In this document: one piece after another, positions 41,145-50,614 of the stretch
Layout: each line of letters starts with the position of its first letter
How positions within the stretch are numbered: the first letter of the stretch is position 1
Made by a program: the position numbers and the translations under genes
Assembly: GCA_041737835.1 (NCBI GenBank)
Contig: JBGSQY010000004.1
Reading direction: 5' to 3' (one strand)
DNA from: Bythopirellula sp041737835
Lineage (GTDB): Bacteria; Planctomycetota; Planctomycetia; Pirellulales; Lacipirellulaceae
DNA length: 64,000 nt
The notes under the pieces: generated by a model
The model's input: only the letters and a program-made list of their open reading frames with translations
The model's database searches: none
What the model was told of the DNA's origin: nothing

Positions 41145-42347
41145 ATGATCACCGTCGACGAAGCCTTTGAACTTGTTCGCCAAGCCGTGCGCTCGCTCCC
41201 CGTTGCGCGCGTTCCCTTGGGCGACTCGCTGGGCTTGCGACTCGCCGAGCCGATTGTGAGCGACATGGATTCGCCGCCGTTCGACAAGTCGATGCTCGAT
41301 GGCTTCGCCATTGCGGTCGAAGACCCTTCGCCCACGCGGCGGATCATCGAACAAGTGATCGCCGGCGGAGTCCCTCAGCACGCCATCGAGCCCGGCGTGA
41401 CGATCCAAGTCATGACCGGCGCGCCGATTCCTGACGGGGCCAACGCGGTCGTGAAGCACGAAGACACCGAACGGCTCGATGAGTCGACCGTGAGACTTCC
41501 CGACAAACCAAGTACCCCGGGTGCCGGCATCTTTCAACGGGGCGGCTCGTTTCAACAAGGGGAAGAAGTCGTTCACGCCGGCAAGATTGTGCGCGCGATC
41601 GATCTCGCGCTGATGGCCGAGGTGGGGCAGGGGATGGTGAGCGTGATTCCCCGACCGCACGTCGCCGTGCTCTCGACGGGAAACGAACTGGTCGAATGCA
41701 GCCAACCGCTCGCCGCCGGACAGATTCGCAATTCCAACGGGCCCATGCTGGTGGCCGCGATTCAAGAAGCCGCTGCGACTCCCCTTGATCTGGGCATCGC
41801 GCGGGACGAAGTCGACGAGCTACGAACAAAAATCGACGCGGGGCTCGCTGCCGACATTCTGCTGATCACCGGCGGCGTGTCGGCGGGGGTGATGGACTTG
41901 GTCCCCGCCGTGCTGGCAGAGTTGGGCGTAAAACAAGTCTTTCACAAAGTGCGCATGAAACCGGGCAAGCCGTTGTGGTTCGGAGTGCGCGAAGCCGATG
42001 GCCGCCGCACGCTGGTGTTCGGTCTGCCCGGCAACCCCGTGAGCACGCTCGTTTCCTTCCAGCTGTTCGTGAAGCCAGTCTTGGCCGCGCTGGCGGGCGG
42101 AGAATTCGCCGCGGCGAAACCGTTGCGAGGTCAACTTACCGCCCCTACCAAACATCGCGGCGATCGCCCCACGTATCATCCGTGCCGTTTGGAACACAAT
42201 CTCCAGGGACAAGAATCGGTGGAACCCTTAGTCTGGCGCGGCTCCGCCGACTTGGCCGCGCTCACCGATGCCAACGGTTTGATGATTCTACCAGCTGGTG
42301 ACTATGAGCTCGCCGTCGGCACGCCGGTGGATGCGCTGGTGTTGTAA
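41145..42347 (+). CDS. moeA: Molybdopterin molybdotransferase
   Basis: MoeA of 400 residues, which inserts molybdate into adenylylated molybdopterin to form the molybdenum cofactor. Domain signs are the N-terminal DEAFELVRQAVR, the MoeA hallmark DSPPFDKSMLDGFAI, VIAGGVPQH with MTGAPIPDGANAVV, the MoCF-binding segment LSTGNELVECSQ with LLITGGVSAGVMDLVP and KVRMKPGKPLWFG, and the C-terminal GLPGNPVSTLVSF. No other cofactor genes are adjacent. The ATG at 41145 follows a dispersed repeat; a ribosome site AAAGG is about 15 bases upstream. Confidence 0.96.
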   Translation: MITVDEAFELVRQAVRSLPVARVPLGDSLGLRLAEPIVSDMDSPPFDKSMLDGFAIAVEDPSPTRRIIEQVIAGGVPQHAIEPGVTIQVMTGAPIPDGANAVVKHEDTERLDESTVRLPDKPSTPGAGIFQRGGSFQQGEEVVHAGKIVRAIDLALMAEVGQGMVSVIPRPHVAVLSTGNELVECSQPLAAGQIRNSNGPMLVAAIQEAAATPLDLGIARDEVDELRTKIDAGLAADILLITGGVSAGVMDLVPAVLAELGVKQVFHKVRMKPGKPLWFGVREADGRRTLVFGLPGNPVSTLVSFQLFVKPVLAALAGGEFAAAKPLRGQLTAPTKHRGDRPTYHPCRLEHNLQGQESVEPLVWRGSADLAALTDANGLMILPAGDYELAVGTPVDALVL

Positions 42348-42354
42348 GGGCGCA

Positions 42355-42741
42355 TTACCAAACGCGCTGTACGCCGTAAGCATCCAGCACCACATCATTA
42401 CTGATGATGGGAATATCATCGACCAAAGATTGTGCCACAAGAAGCCGATCAAAGGGGTCTTTGTGGTGGAATGGCATTTGGATCAAATGACTGGTATGCC
42501 GTATTTCAATAGGATGAATTTCAAAGCCGCTCGCATTATTTCCCAGATACCAAAACTCCTCGTAGGGAACTGCTATCTTTAATTTGCCTTGACTAATTTT
42601 GATAGCCATTTCCCAATAGCTGGCCGGACTCACCAAAAGACTGTTACCGGACTCCGTGATACTGGCCCTTGCCAAACCACTGAGCCTCGCGTCATCGAGG
42701 TTAAAAAAGATGATCGCCTGAGTATCCAGTAAATATTTCAC
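42355..42741 (-). CDS. vapC: VapC-like PIN-domain toxin
   Basis: A PIN-domain ribonuclease toxin of 128 residues. The acidic catalytic residues are in YLLDTQAIIFF, SYWEMAIKIS, HKDPFDRLLVAQ and PIISNDVVLD, and the four-residue pattern is intact. It is encoded right after the Phd-type antitoxin with an ATGA overlap (42738-42741). It would cleave RNA (tRNA or mRNA) when the antitoxin is lost. The stop is 7 bp from the moeA stop on the other strand. Confidence 0.9.
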   Translation of the reverse strand: MKYLLDTQAIIFFNLDDARLSGLARASITESGNSLLVSPASYWEMAIKISQGKLKIAVPYEEFWYLGNNASGFEIHPIEIRHTSHLIQMPFHHKDPFDRLLVAQSLVDDIPIISNDVVLDAYGVQRVW

Positions 42742-42965
42742 TTCATGTACTCAGCGAAATCTTCGAGATGCTCGTCATCCTCGCTGACAACAGTAAGAAC
42801 TCCCTTCCAGACTCCCGGAATGCGTTTCGGTTGAACGCCATTTGGCACAATCCGCGCAACAGGTTTGTCGTTATCGGTCAACACGATCTCGTCATGGGGA
42901 CCGAGCGCGCGGACTAAGCCCTCTAATTGGGTCGATGCTTGTTCAATTGAGATCGTGAGCGACAT
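42738..42965 (-). CDS. Phd/YefM-type antitoxin
   Basis: An antitoxin of 75 residues starting MSLTISIEQASTQLEGLV, with the Phd signature HDEIVLTDNDKPVARIV and a C-terminal acidic tail (VVSEDDEHLEDFAEYMK) that should wrap the toxin. The ATG at 42965 follows a good ribosome site (AAGGAG) on the minus strand, so the longer frame is not used. It overlaps the downstream toxin gene by ATGA. The pair sits between moeA and rseP. Confidence 0.9.
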   Translation of the reverse strand: MSLTISIEQASTQLEGLVRALGPHDEIVLTDNDKPVARIVPNGVQPKRIPGVWKGVLTVVSEDDEHLEDFAEYMK

Positions 42966-43016
42966 GGCGAAACTCCTTAGTTCTATTTTAGCTCGGGAGT
43001 TTGTTTCGGCCAAACA

Positions 43017-45137
43017 CTACAAATTCCGATTGATCAGCCCCAAATCGAGCGACAGCACGAACAGCATCAGCGACACGATGAAAACAAAGCCAATCGTGTG
43101 TAGCGCCACCACGAGCTTTTCGCCCGCGGGACGGCCGCGAATGCCTTCCCATGCCAAAAACACCATGTGCCCGCCATCGAGCAACGGAATCGGCAGGAAG
43201 TTGATCACGGCCAGATTGGCGCTGAGCATCGTGAGAAACACCAAGAGCTTGCCCACACCTTCAAACGCCGAATAACCGGCGGCTTGGGCAATGGTGAGCG
43301 GCCCACCCAGCGACGTGAGCGGCACCTGAGTGCCCAGCTTGCCCAAGAAGCGGAACACCATCCCCAGCGAGTTGACGGTTTCTCGGTAGCCTAAGCGGAG
43401 TTGCTCACTGAAGCTTGTCGCTCGGCGCATCTGTTGAACAGGGTCGAACTGAAATCCACGCTCTGGTTCAAAACTATCGGGCACAATCTGTGGACTTAAT
43501 TCGGCGGTCAGAGTTTCGTCGCCGCGCTGATAAGTGAGCTTCACCTTTGCATCGTTCGGCAAGTTTTGCAGCAACTGCATCAACGCCGGCCAATTGTGGC
43601 CCCCTTGTTCGTTGAACGTAATCTTCTTGGGCGCATCTTCCTGCTTCTTCTTCTCGCCCTCAGGGAAAATGATTTCGGCGGCAGTCACCACGTCGCCACT
43701 CTTCATACCTTCCTTAGCGGCAGGGCTATCGGGAATCACCTGATTCACGCGATTTAGCACACGATAGGCAATGCCCAAGGCCGGCACGCTCAACGGATCA
43801 TTCAAAATGATGGTTGGCTCAAGCCAGGTCACATCGCGGAGACGCAACGTCAATGGTTCAGTTGCCTGTCGACCGTCACCCGAAGTGGCCGAACGGCGGA
43901 CCGTCAGCTCAATGTCACGATTCTCATTAGCCAACCGGCGCAACTGTTCGGGGAGTGTCATAGGATCGGTAAACAACTGCTCGCCCTCGGCAACATCCTG
44001 AGGAGCGCCACTGCCATAGCCCACTTTGTCGATGAAATCGCCGGGAGCGATCTTCTTTTCGTCGGCTTCCGTACCCTTTTCAACCGCGACGATCTTGCCC
44101 ATCTCCATGACGAGTCCCAGGCTGCGCGTCGGCTTGGCGGGGACGGTGATTGTGAGTTCTTCGCCACCCTTGCGCGGTCCGAAACGATCATCCGACGGTG
44201 CTTTACCGCCACGCTGGACGGTCACCTCAAGCGGTTCGTTGGCGCGATCGACAATCTGCTCGACAAAGTCAGCGTACGATTCCACCGGCACGCCATTGAC
44301 GGCCACGATATCGTCGTTGCCCTTGAATTTAGGTTTAGCTTCTGCGGCGGCGGAATCTTCCGCCACGGGAAACTCTGCGTTCAAGCGGAGCGATTGCGGC
44401 ATAAAAATACCAACCTTCGCCAACCCGCCTGATTCCTGACTCGGCTTCAGCACGACGGTGCGCTCGGAGTCCGTCGACTCACGACGCACGGTAAAGGGGA
44501 TGCCGTTGTCCAAATCACCCAACGTGACGCCGCTCTTCAGATCGACGAATGTCGGCTTTTCGATGTCGCCGATCTTCGTGATTTCATCGCCCGTCCGAAT
44601 GCCCGCTTGATAAGCGGCTGAACCCGGCGACGTTTGCGATACAACGCAAGGAATGTAGGGGACGCCAATTCCGTAAGCAATCACGGCGAAGATGAACGCA
44701 AAGATCACGTTCATGATCACACCCGCGGAAATAATCGCCATCCGTTGCGGCACGCTCTTAGCCAAATAGCTACGGCTATCGACCATATACTTCGTGCCGT
44801 CGGGACCGACGATTTCTTTCGTGGCGATCTTGCTGCCAGCTTGCACTTGCGATTCGCGGACCTGCTCGGCGATGTTGGCCGGATTATCGTCCTGGCCGAG
44901 CATCTTCACATAGCCGCCCAGCGGCAAGATGCCGATGCCGTATTCCGTCTCGCCCCATTTGCGGCTGAGCTTGTAGCCGCCGATGTCGAAGCCGATGAAG
45001 AACTTTTCGCACTTCACGCCGCACATTTTCGCGACGGCGAAGTGCCCCAGTTCATGGACAAAGATCACGGCCCCCAAGCCAAGTCCAACTTGAAGAATAA
45101 CCAACAGCCATTCCACGGGTGTCGTGGCGGCGATCAA
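43017..45137 (-). CDS. rseP: RseP-like site-2 protease
   Basis: An intramembrane zinc protease (M50) of 706 residues. Its HELGH zinc motif (residues 28-32 from this start) is in the first membrane helix and the third ligand lies in LLDGGHMVFLAWEG near the C-terminus, with LGGPLTIAQAAGYSA between helices. Between them are tandem PDZ-like domains (VAYQAGIRTGDEITKIG, FKGNDDIVAVNGVPVESYAD, ...) that make it longer than the usual 450 residues, as is common in planctomycetes. TTG 45137 overlaps the dxr stop by four bases; a GTG at 45116 would place HELGH at 21-25, closer to E. coli, and is an alternative. It cleaves membrane regulators in stress response. Confidence 0.9.
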   Translation of the reverse strand: MIAATTPVEWLLVILQVGLGLGAVIFVHELGHFAVAKMCGVKCEKFFIGFDIGGYKLSRKWGETEYGIGILPLGGYVKMLGQDDNPANIAEQVRESQVQAGSKIATKEIVGPDGTKYMVDSRSYLAKSVPQRMAIISAGVIMNVIFAFIFAVIAYGIGVPYIPCVVSQTSPGSAAYQAGIRTGDEITKIGDIEKPTFVDLKSGVTLGDLDNGIPFTVRRESTDSERTVVLKPSQESGGLAKVGIFMPQSLRLNAEFPVAEDSAAAEAKPKFKGNDDIVAVNGVPVESYADFVEQIVDRANEPLEVTVQRGGKAPSDDRFGPRKGGEELTITVPAKPTRSLGLVMEMGKIVAVEKGTEADEKKIAPGDFIDKVGYGSGAPQDVAEGEQLFTDPMTLPEQLRRLANENRDIELTVRRSATSGDGRQATEPLTLRLRDVTWLEPTIILNDPLSVPALGIAYRVLNRVNQVIPDSPAAKEGMKSGDVVTAAEIIFPEGEKKKQEDAPKKITFNEQGGHNWPALMQLLQNLPNDAKVKLTYQRGDETLTAELSPQIVPDSFEPERGFQFDPVQQMRRATSFSEQLRLGYRETVNSLGMVFRFLGKLGTQVPLTSLGGPLTIAQAAGYSAFEGVGKLLVFLTMLSANLAVINFLPIPLLDGGHMVFLAWEGIRGRPAGEKLVVALHTIGFVFIVSLMLFVLSLDLGLINRNL

Positions 45138-46297
45138 GCAAATACCCAATGCGTAACCTCCTCTCGAGCCCAACGATCAAGGTCGATCAATTGGTCGAGT
45201 GTGGGATGCGATTCAAATTTGTGAGATTCCAATACACTCCGGCAAGCCGGCACAATCTCGGTAAAGTGTAGCTCACCGGCCAGGAAAGCCCCAACCGCAG
45301 CTTCGTTCGCTGCGTTTAGCACGGCCCCCGAGCTGCCACCGGCTTGGGCACAGTCGTGCCCTAATTTCAAGGCGGGATAACGGTCTAAGTCGGGCGGATA
45401 AAATTCCAAGGAAAATGCCGACTTCCAATCCATACGTTCCGCGATGCTCTTCGTTCGCTCCGGATAATGCAGCGCGTAATGAATGGGAAGCCGCATATCG
45501 GGCGGGCTCATTTGCGCCATAACCGAACCATCCACGAACTCCACCATTGAGTGCACGACCGACTGCGGATGCAGCACGACCTGAATTTGATCCGGCTCAA
45601 CCCCAAACAGCCACCGCGCCTCGATGATTTCCAGGGCCTTGTTCATCATGGTTGCCGAATCCACTGTTATTTTAGGCCCCATGTCCCACACGGGGTGCTC
45701 CAAGGCTTCGGCCACGGTCACTTGTTTGAGCTGTTCGGAGCTCATTTGCCGAAAGGGGCCGCCGCTCGCCGTGAGCACCAGCCGCTGAATTTCGCGATGT
45801 TGGCCCGCTTGGAGAGCTTGAAAAATGGCACTGTGCTCGCTGTCGACCGGCAGCAAGGCGGCCGACCGCTCGCGGGACAGTTCCATCACCAACGGCCCAG
45901 CCATCACCAGCGTCTCTTTATTCGCCAGGGCCACCGTTTTCTTGGCATCGAGCGCCGCCCATGTGCTTTCCAGCCCTGCGCGACCCACGATTGCGGCAAC
46001 CACCACGTCGACGTCGGGCTCGGCCACGACTTTGTTAAGGGCTTCGGCACCGATCAACAATTCCGTGCCGGCGGGCAAACCGGACCAATCGAAATTGGCC
46101 GCCGTGCGTTCATTGGTCGCCACAACCCAGCGAGGTTGGAATTGGCAGGCTTGCGCTATGAGTTGTTTGAATTTGGAATGTGCCGAGAGCGCAACGGCCT
46201 GCAAGCGTCCTTCGCTCGCCGCGATCACGTCGAGGGCATTCGTCCCGATGCTCCCCGTCGATCCCAGCACAGCAATTCGTTTGGGTGATGAGGACAT
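45134..46297 (-). CDS. dxr: 1-deoxy-D-xylulose 5-phosphate reductoisomerase
   Basis: DXP reductoisomerase of 387 residues, second enzyme of the MEP isoprenoid pathway. The NADPH motif is VLGSTGSIGTNALDV, followed by VGRAGLESTWAALDAKKTVALANKE, the metal/substrate motif PVDSEHSAIFQALQ, ASGGPFRQ, GPKITVDSATMMNKALE and the C-terminal GAVLNAANEAAVGAFL. ATG 46297 is chosen because the longer frame has no homologous N-terminus. The stop overlaps the start of rseP, a gene order conserved widely in bacteria. Confidence 0.96.
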   Translation of the reverse strand: MSSSPKRIAVLGSTGSIGTNALDVIAASEGRLQAVALSAHSKFKQLIAQACQFQPRWVVATNERTAANFDWSGLPAGTELLIGAEALNKVVAEPDVDVVVAAIVGRAGLESTWAALDAKKTVALANKETLVMAGPLVMELSRERSAALLPVDSEHSAIFQALQAGQHREIQRLVLTASGGPFRQMSSEQLKQVTVAEALEHPVWDMGPKITVDSATMMNKALEIIEARWLFGVEPDQIQVVLHPQSVVHSMVEFVDGSVMAQMSPPDMRLPIHYALHYPERTKSIAERMDWKSAFSLEFYPPDLDRYPALKLGHDCAQAGGSSGAVLNAANEAAVGAFLAGELHFTEIVPACRSVLESHKFESHPTLDQLIDLDRWAREEVTHWVFA

Positions 46298-46632
46298 GCA
46301 AATCGGCCCAAAACAATCGGTCGTTTCGGCACAGCAAGCACCGCACCTGCGGCTTGTAGCGAGCGTAGCGAAGGTAATGATAAATTCTTCTGCCCAGCCG
46401 CCAAACAACCAATCGCCAAATATCTTGCCAGCGGCGGCAGGGGAAATTGAGCCCTGTATTGTAGGTTTCACGTAGAAGTGTCACAACCCGAGCCGTCCGG
46501 CACGCCCGCAGCCAGCCGCGGGGATTCGTTGTCTTTTGCGGCAGGCTAACTTACGATGAATTATGTCCCAACCGGCCATTTGAGCCCCACTCGTCGATTC
46601 TGACCCCTCGAACCACGACAGATTGAACCGCG
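46298..46632. other. Intergenic region between divergent dxr and ftsH
   Basis: The 335 bp between the divergent starts of dxr and ftsH carries promoters for both directions presumably, but I see no convincing -35/-10 pair, hairpin or small gene. Confidence 0.4.
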
Positions 46633-48714
46633 ATGGAAGATTCCCCCGAAACACCGACCAAGACTCCCAGCGAAAAAAAGAACAACACCCCCAGCGGCAA
46701 CTTGGTGTGGTACGTCCTAGGGCTCATGGCCCTATTGATTCTGTTGGGCACGATCTGGCAGGGGCAATCGCGGCTCACTGTCAAATGGAGCGATCTCGAA
46801 AAGCTCATCGCGATTACGGGCAAGAAGGACAATCTCGAAGACAATTACATCGTCATCGAAGACACGCGCAACACCACGCCCACCGAACTCAAAATTTCGG
46901 GATTGAAGGATCTCAAAGTCAGCACCACCGACGTCACCGGCTCGGTCTTGGTCGAACCGTTGAATCCTGATCCTGATCAAGCTTCTTCAAACCAAGGCCC
47001 CGCGGCCAATGGTCCGCAAGTCACCAAGTTCATCACCTATCGTTTGCCCAACGAAACTCTTTTGCTCGAAGTCCTCAAAGACTCCGGCGTCGAACACACG
47101 CTGGCCGAATCACCCAGCCCCCTGTTGGGTTACATTCTGCCGCTCACGTTCACCGGTTTGCTAATTGTGTTGATGGTGGTGATGATGCGCCGCATGGGTG
47201 GAGCTGGTTCGCCGATGGCCTTTGGCCGCAGCCGCGCGAAGCTTTATGCCCAAGAAGATATTGATGTCACCTTCGACGACGTCGCCGGCGTTGAAGAAGC
47301 GGTCGACGAGCTCCGCGAAGTGGTCGACTTCCTCAAGAACCCGGATCGCTATCAACGCCTGGGTGGCCGCATTCCCAAGGGCGTGCTGCTCGTTGGCCCT
47401 CCAGGCACTGGCAAAACCTTGCTCGCCAAGGCCGTCGCCGGTGAAGCGGGCGTGCCGTTCTTCAGCTTGAGCGGTTCCGACTTTGTCGAAATGTTCGTCG
47501 GCGTGGGTGCCGCGCGCGTCCGCGACATGTTCGGTCAAGCCGAGCAGCGCGCTCCGTGTATTATCTTCATCGACGAACTCGATGCGCTGGGCAAAACCCG
47601 TGGCAGCGGACAAATCGGTGGCCACGACGAACGCGAGCAAACGCTCAACGCGCTGCTCGTGGAAATGGACGGCTTTGGCTCGAACAGCGGCGTCATCGTG
47701 ATGGCCGCCACGAACCGCCCCGAAACGCTCGACCCCGCGTTGCTGCGTCCGGGCCGTTTCGATCGCCATGTGTTGGTGGATCGTCCCGACGTCGCGGGTC
47801 GCGAAGATATCTTGGAAGTGCATCTCAAGAACATCAAGGTGGCCGAAGATGTGAAGGTCAAACAAGTCGCCGCGATCACCAGCGGTTTTGTCGGTGCCGA
47901 CCTCGCCAACATTGTGAACGAAGCCGCGCTCTTAGCCGCACGTAACGGCAAGAAGGCGGTCGGTATGATCGAGCTCAACGAAGCCGTCGAACGCTCGAGC
48001 GCTGGTCTCGAAAAGAAACAGCGGATCATGCAGGAAGAAGAAAAGCTCCGCGTGGCCTTCCACGAAGCTGGTCACGCACTCGTAGCTTATTCGCTCCCCA
48101 ATACCGATCCCGTGCACAAGGTTTCGATCATTCCCCGTGGCCTCGCCGCGCTCGGTTACACGATGCAGCGTCCCGAGCAAGATCGCTTCCTGATGACGCA
48201 AGGCGAACTCGAAAGCCGCATTCAAGTGCTGCTCGCCGGAACGGTCGCCGAGGAAATCGTCTTTGCCGACATTTCTTCCGGTGCACAAAACGACTTGGAA
48301 CGTGGTACCGAAATCGCTCGCAGCATGGTCATGGATTTCGGCATGAGCCGCCTGGGCCGCGTCAACTTTCGTGAAAGTCATCGCAGCCCCTTCCTCGCGG
48401 TGGGTGGCGGCGACGGCCGCATGTCGAGCCACAGCGAACAAACGGCACGCGAAATCGACGAAGAAGTCAAACGCATCATCGACGAAGGTTTGGAACGGGT
48501 GCGTCACATCCTGGCCAAACGCCGCGCCGCGCTCGATGCGATTTCCGAAGAGCTGATGAAGCAAGAAGTCATCGACTCGGAAACGCTCACGAAGATCATC
48601 GAAGAAAATTCGCCAAGCCCCATGATCGTCCCCGGCACCGACAGCGAACCCCGCCGCTCGGTCAAACTCGCCGACGCCGAACCCGACGGGGGCTCATCCT
48701 CGGTGGGCGGTTAA
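46633..48714 (+). CDS. ftsH: ATP-dependent zinc metalloprotease FtsH
   Basis: A membrane-bound AAA protease of 693 residues that degrades membrane and some soluble proteins. Two N-terminal helices (LVWYVLGLMALLILLGTIWQ near residue 20-40; YILPLTFTGLLIVLMVVMM near 165-185) flank a periplasmic part. The AAA domain has Walker A GPPGTGKT (about residue 255), the pore motif FVEMFVGVGAARVRDMF and Walker B IIFIDELDALG. The zinc motif HEAGH is at about residue 477. The C-terminal helical tail is Ser/Pro rich. ATG 46633 is supported by the usual N-terminus. It is complete. Confidence 0.97.
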   Translation: MEDSPETPTKTPSEKKNNTPSGNLVWYVLGLMALLILLGTIWQGQSRLTVKWSDLEKLIAITGKKDNLEDNYIVIEDTRNTTPTELKISGLKDLKVSTTDVTGSVLVEPLNPDPDQASSNQGPAANGPQVTKFITYRLPNETLLLEVLKDSGVEHTLAESPSPLLGYILPLTFTGLLIVLMVVMMRRMGGAGSPMAFGRSRAKLYAQEDIDVTFDDVAGVEEAVDELREVVDFLKNPDRYQRLGGRIPKGVLLVGPPGTGKTLLAKAVAGEAGVPFFSLSGSDFVEMFVGVGAARVRDMFGQAEQRAPCIIFIDELDALGKTRGSGQIGGHDEREQTLNALLVEMDGFGSNSGVIVMAATNRPETLDPALLRPGRFDRHVLVDRPDVAGREDILEVHLKNIKVAEDVKVKQVAAITSGFVGADLANIVNEAALLAARNGKKAVGMIELNEAVERSSAGLEKKQRIMQEEEKLRVAFHEAGHALVAYSLPNTDPVHKVSIIPRGLAALGYTMQRPEQDRFLMTQGELESRIQVLLAGTVAEEIVFADISSGAQNDLERGTEIARSMVMDFGMSRLGRVNFRESHRSPFLAVGGGDGRMSSHSEQTAREIDEEVKRIIDEGLERVRHILAKRRAALDAISEELMKQEVIDSETLTKIIEENSPSPMIVPGTDSEPRRSVKLADAEPDGGSSSVGG

Positions 48715-48715
48715 T

Positions 48716-48734
48716 GCCGCTCGCCGGCTTAGCG
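48716..48734. repeat. Gene-end repeat, copy 3 (one extra base)
   Basis: GCCGCTCGCCGGCTTAGCG lies directly after the ftsH stop and matches the 18-mer at 30827 and 33293 with one base inserted. Confidence 0.65.
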
Positions 48735-48784
48735 CGCAACCATTTACCAGTTGCCACTGCCATAATCCCAATCACAATGGGATT

Positions 48785-49123
48785 ATGGCAAGCACACAAT
48801 TTTCAACTGATTCCACGCCCGACCTCCGCGGCCCCATTCTCATTGGCATCGGCCTCGCGACGGTCCTCGCCGCCCAGCTCTACGCGACGATCCCGCTCGC
48901 CTCGGCCATGGCCGTGATCGGCTTGGGTGCGACATTGACCCTCTTCGCGCGGCAGCAGCACGAGCTCGTGATCCAGTTCAATCTGTTGATCTACGCTGCG
49001 ATTGTTTCCTTCACGATTGGCTCTCAGTTTTATCCCAGCGCGAATTTTGTGGTCCTCATCGATGCCGCAGCCGCCCTCGTAATTCTCTTCCGCGCATTCA
49101 AAACCACCCTCGCGCAAAACTAA
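48785..49123 (+). CDS. Hypothetical membrane protein, four helices
   Basis: A protein of 112 residues with about four closely spaced hydrophobic segments (GPILIGIGLATVLAAQLYAT, LASAMAVIGLGATLTLFA, LVIQFNLLIYAAIVSFTIG, FVVLIDAAAALVILFRAF). It starts MASTQFSTDSTPDL from an ATG at 48785 and ends KTTLAQN. I assign no family. It follows ftsH on the same strand after about 70 bp; cotranscription is possible, but the gene-end repeat lies between. Confidence 0.65.
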   Translation: MASTQFSTDSTPDLRGPILIGIGLATVLAAQLYATIPLASAMAVIGLGATLTLFARQQHELVIQFNLLIYAAIVSFTIGSQFYPSANFVVLIDAAAALVILFRAFKTTLAQN

Positions 49124-49181
49124 AGCCGCGTTCCGAAAAACGGCAGCCACTGCGTGAACCTGGGTGCCATTGTCTGAAAAT

Positions 49182-49212
<31 letters not shown>

Positions 49213-49230
49213 TTCACAGCACGGGTGGCC

Positions 49231-50244
49231 TCACGCCTCGCGAACAGTCAATTCCAATCGCTCCGTACCCCTAAACACCGTCACCGCGAGCGGCATCTCA
49301 CGCGGTATCGCCGCCAACAACCGGTGCAGATCATCAACGTCGGTCACCAACCGTCCGTTAACTTCAGCGATCAAATCCCCGCCGCGCAAACCCGCGGCAC
49401 TCGCCGCTCCTTGCCGGGCCACTTCAATCACTTCCACCACCGTGTCGGCAATCAAATCGAGCTCACGGACCATCTGCCGAGGCAACCGCCGCGTCGTCGC
49501 CGTAATTCCCAACTGACGCCGCTGCACACTCCCATGTTGAAAAATCTCGGTCACGACCCATTGCGCCGTGTTCGCTGGGATAGCAAAACCCAACCCTTGA
49601 GCAAACGCAATGATCGCCGTGTTCACGCCCACGACACGGCCGCGCGAATCCAGCAACGGACCGCCTGAGTTGCCCGGATTGATCGGCGCGGCATGTTGAA
49701 TCACTTTGTCGATCAACCGCCCGTCGCGTCCGCGCATGTTGCGACCGATCGCGCTCACCACGCCGGTCGAAACGGTGGATTGCAGCCCCAACGGACTTCC
49801 CATCGCGATCACCAGCTGGCCCGGTCGCAGGGCATCGCTATCGCCCAACTGCACGTGAACCAAACCACTGGTCGCCAATCGCAACAACGCTAAATCGGTG
49901 GCCGGATCGTCGCCGATCAGCTCCGCGCCAACACGGTCGCCATCAACCGTCTCGGCCACGAAACTTTCATGCCCCTCGACAACGTGGCTGTTGGTGACCA
50001 CATACCCATCGGGCGTAATCACAAACCCCGACCCCGAACCCGCGGGCCGACCTTGCCGCAAACCCGTGATAATCACCACCGCCGGCGCCGCCGACTCGAC
50101 CACGGCAATCACCGCTTGCGAGTAGGCATCCAAGAGTTCCGCATCACTCTGTGACTTTACGGGATGCCCCTGGGCCGCGGGCTGAGTGGGCTCCTCCTGC
50201 GACTGCGAAACGAATTGCCAAAGTTTGGAATTGTGTGGTCCCAT
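49231..50244 (-). CDS. HtrA/DegP-like serine protease without visible signal peptide
   Basis: A trypsin-fold protease of 337 residues with one PDZ domain. The catalytic triad is His in VVTNSHVVEGH, Asp in DDPATDLALLRL and Ser in APINPGNSGGPLL. The C-terminal PDZ domain spans AGLRGGDLIAEVNGRLV and VTVFRGTERLEL. From ATG 50244 the N-terminus is hydrophilic (MGPHNSKLWQFVSQSQEE), so no signal peptide or membrane anchor is seen, unlike periplasmic DegP. The protein may be cytoplasmic; alternatively a longer frame up to 50334 exists, but it too lacks a signal. It is convergent with the preceding small membrane protein. Confidence 0.93.
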   Translation of the reverse strand: MGPHNSKLWQFVSQSQEEPTQPAAQGHPVKSQSDAELLDAYSQAVIAVVESAAPAVVIITGLRQGRPAGSGSGFVITPDGYVVTNSHVVEGHESFVAETVDGDRVGAELIGDDPATDLALLRLATSGLVHVQLGDSDALRPGQLVIAMGSPLGLQSTVSTGVVSAIGRNMRGRDGRLIDKVIQHAAPINPGNSGGPLLDSRGRVVGVNTAIIAFAQGLGFAIPANTAQWVVTEIFQHGSVQRRQLGITATTRRLPRQMVRELDLIADTVVEVIEVARQGAASAAGLRGGDLIAEVNGRLVTDVDDLHRLLAAIPREMPLAVTVFRGTERLELTVREA

Positions 50245-50542
50245 CGTTATTGTCCTGCTGTGCTCTGGTCCGTAAGTCCTCCTTAAACAATAGGCGCGAC
50301 CACAATCAGAGTGAAGCAAGCACCGAGCCGGCACACTTCACCTTCCCGAGCGGCGTTCATATTGCGAGGGTCCATCGCCCCACCACAAAAAATTTAGCCC
50401 CGCGTGAAGCAAGGCCCCGCCGAGCCACACGTGGGGGCCAAGAGAATCGTGTCGCCGACCAGATACTCTCCTCCCCAATGCCTCGCAACCGACAGCCATC
50501 AGTTTCTGAACACCAATAGAATTTTGCCCCGAATCCGCCACC
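50245..50542. other. Intergenic region, no recognisable gene
   Basis: About 300 bp between the divergent protease and hydrolase genes. CCTCCTTAA near 50279 reads TTAAGGAGG on the minus strand, but it is some 35 bases from the protease ATG. A minus-strand frame of 67 codons at 50338-50541 has no supporting feature. Confidence 0.4.
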
Positions 50543-50572
50543 TTGTTATTTTTTATGTCGGTCTAGTAAAAT
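50543..50572 (+). promoter_or_regulatory. Sigma-70-like promoter of the serine hydrolase gene
   Basis: TTGTTA (50543-50548) and TAAAAT (50567-50572) are 18 bp apart, and the ATG of the serine hydrolase lies 43 bp further on. Confidence 0.5.
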
Positions 50573-50614
50573 ATGACCACACTTGCTACCCACTTATCCT
50601 TATTAGGAAGAGCC

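Noticed and set aside
50338..50541. Minus-strand frame of 67 codons between the HtrA-like and hydrolase genes
   Set aside because: It has no family feature, start context or conserved look, and the region is short intergenic DNA.
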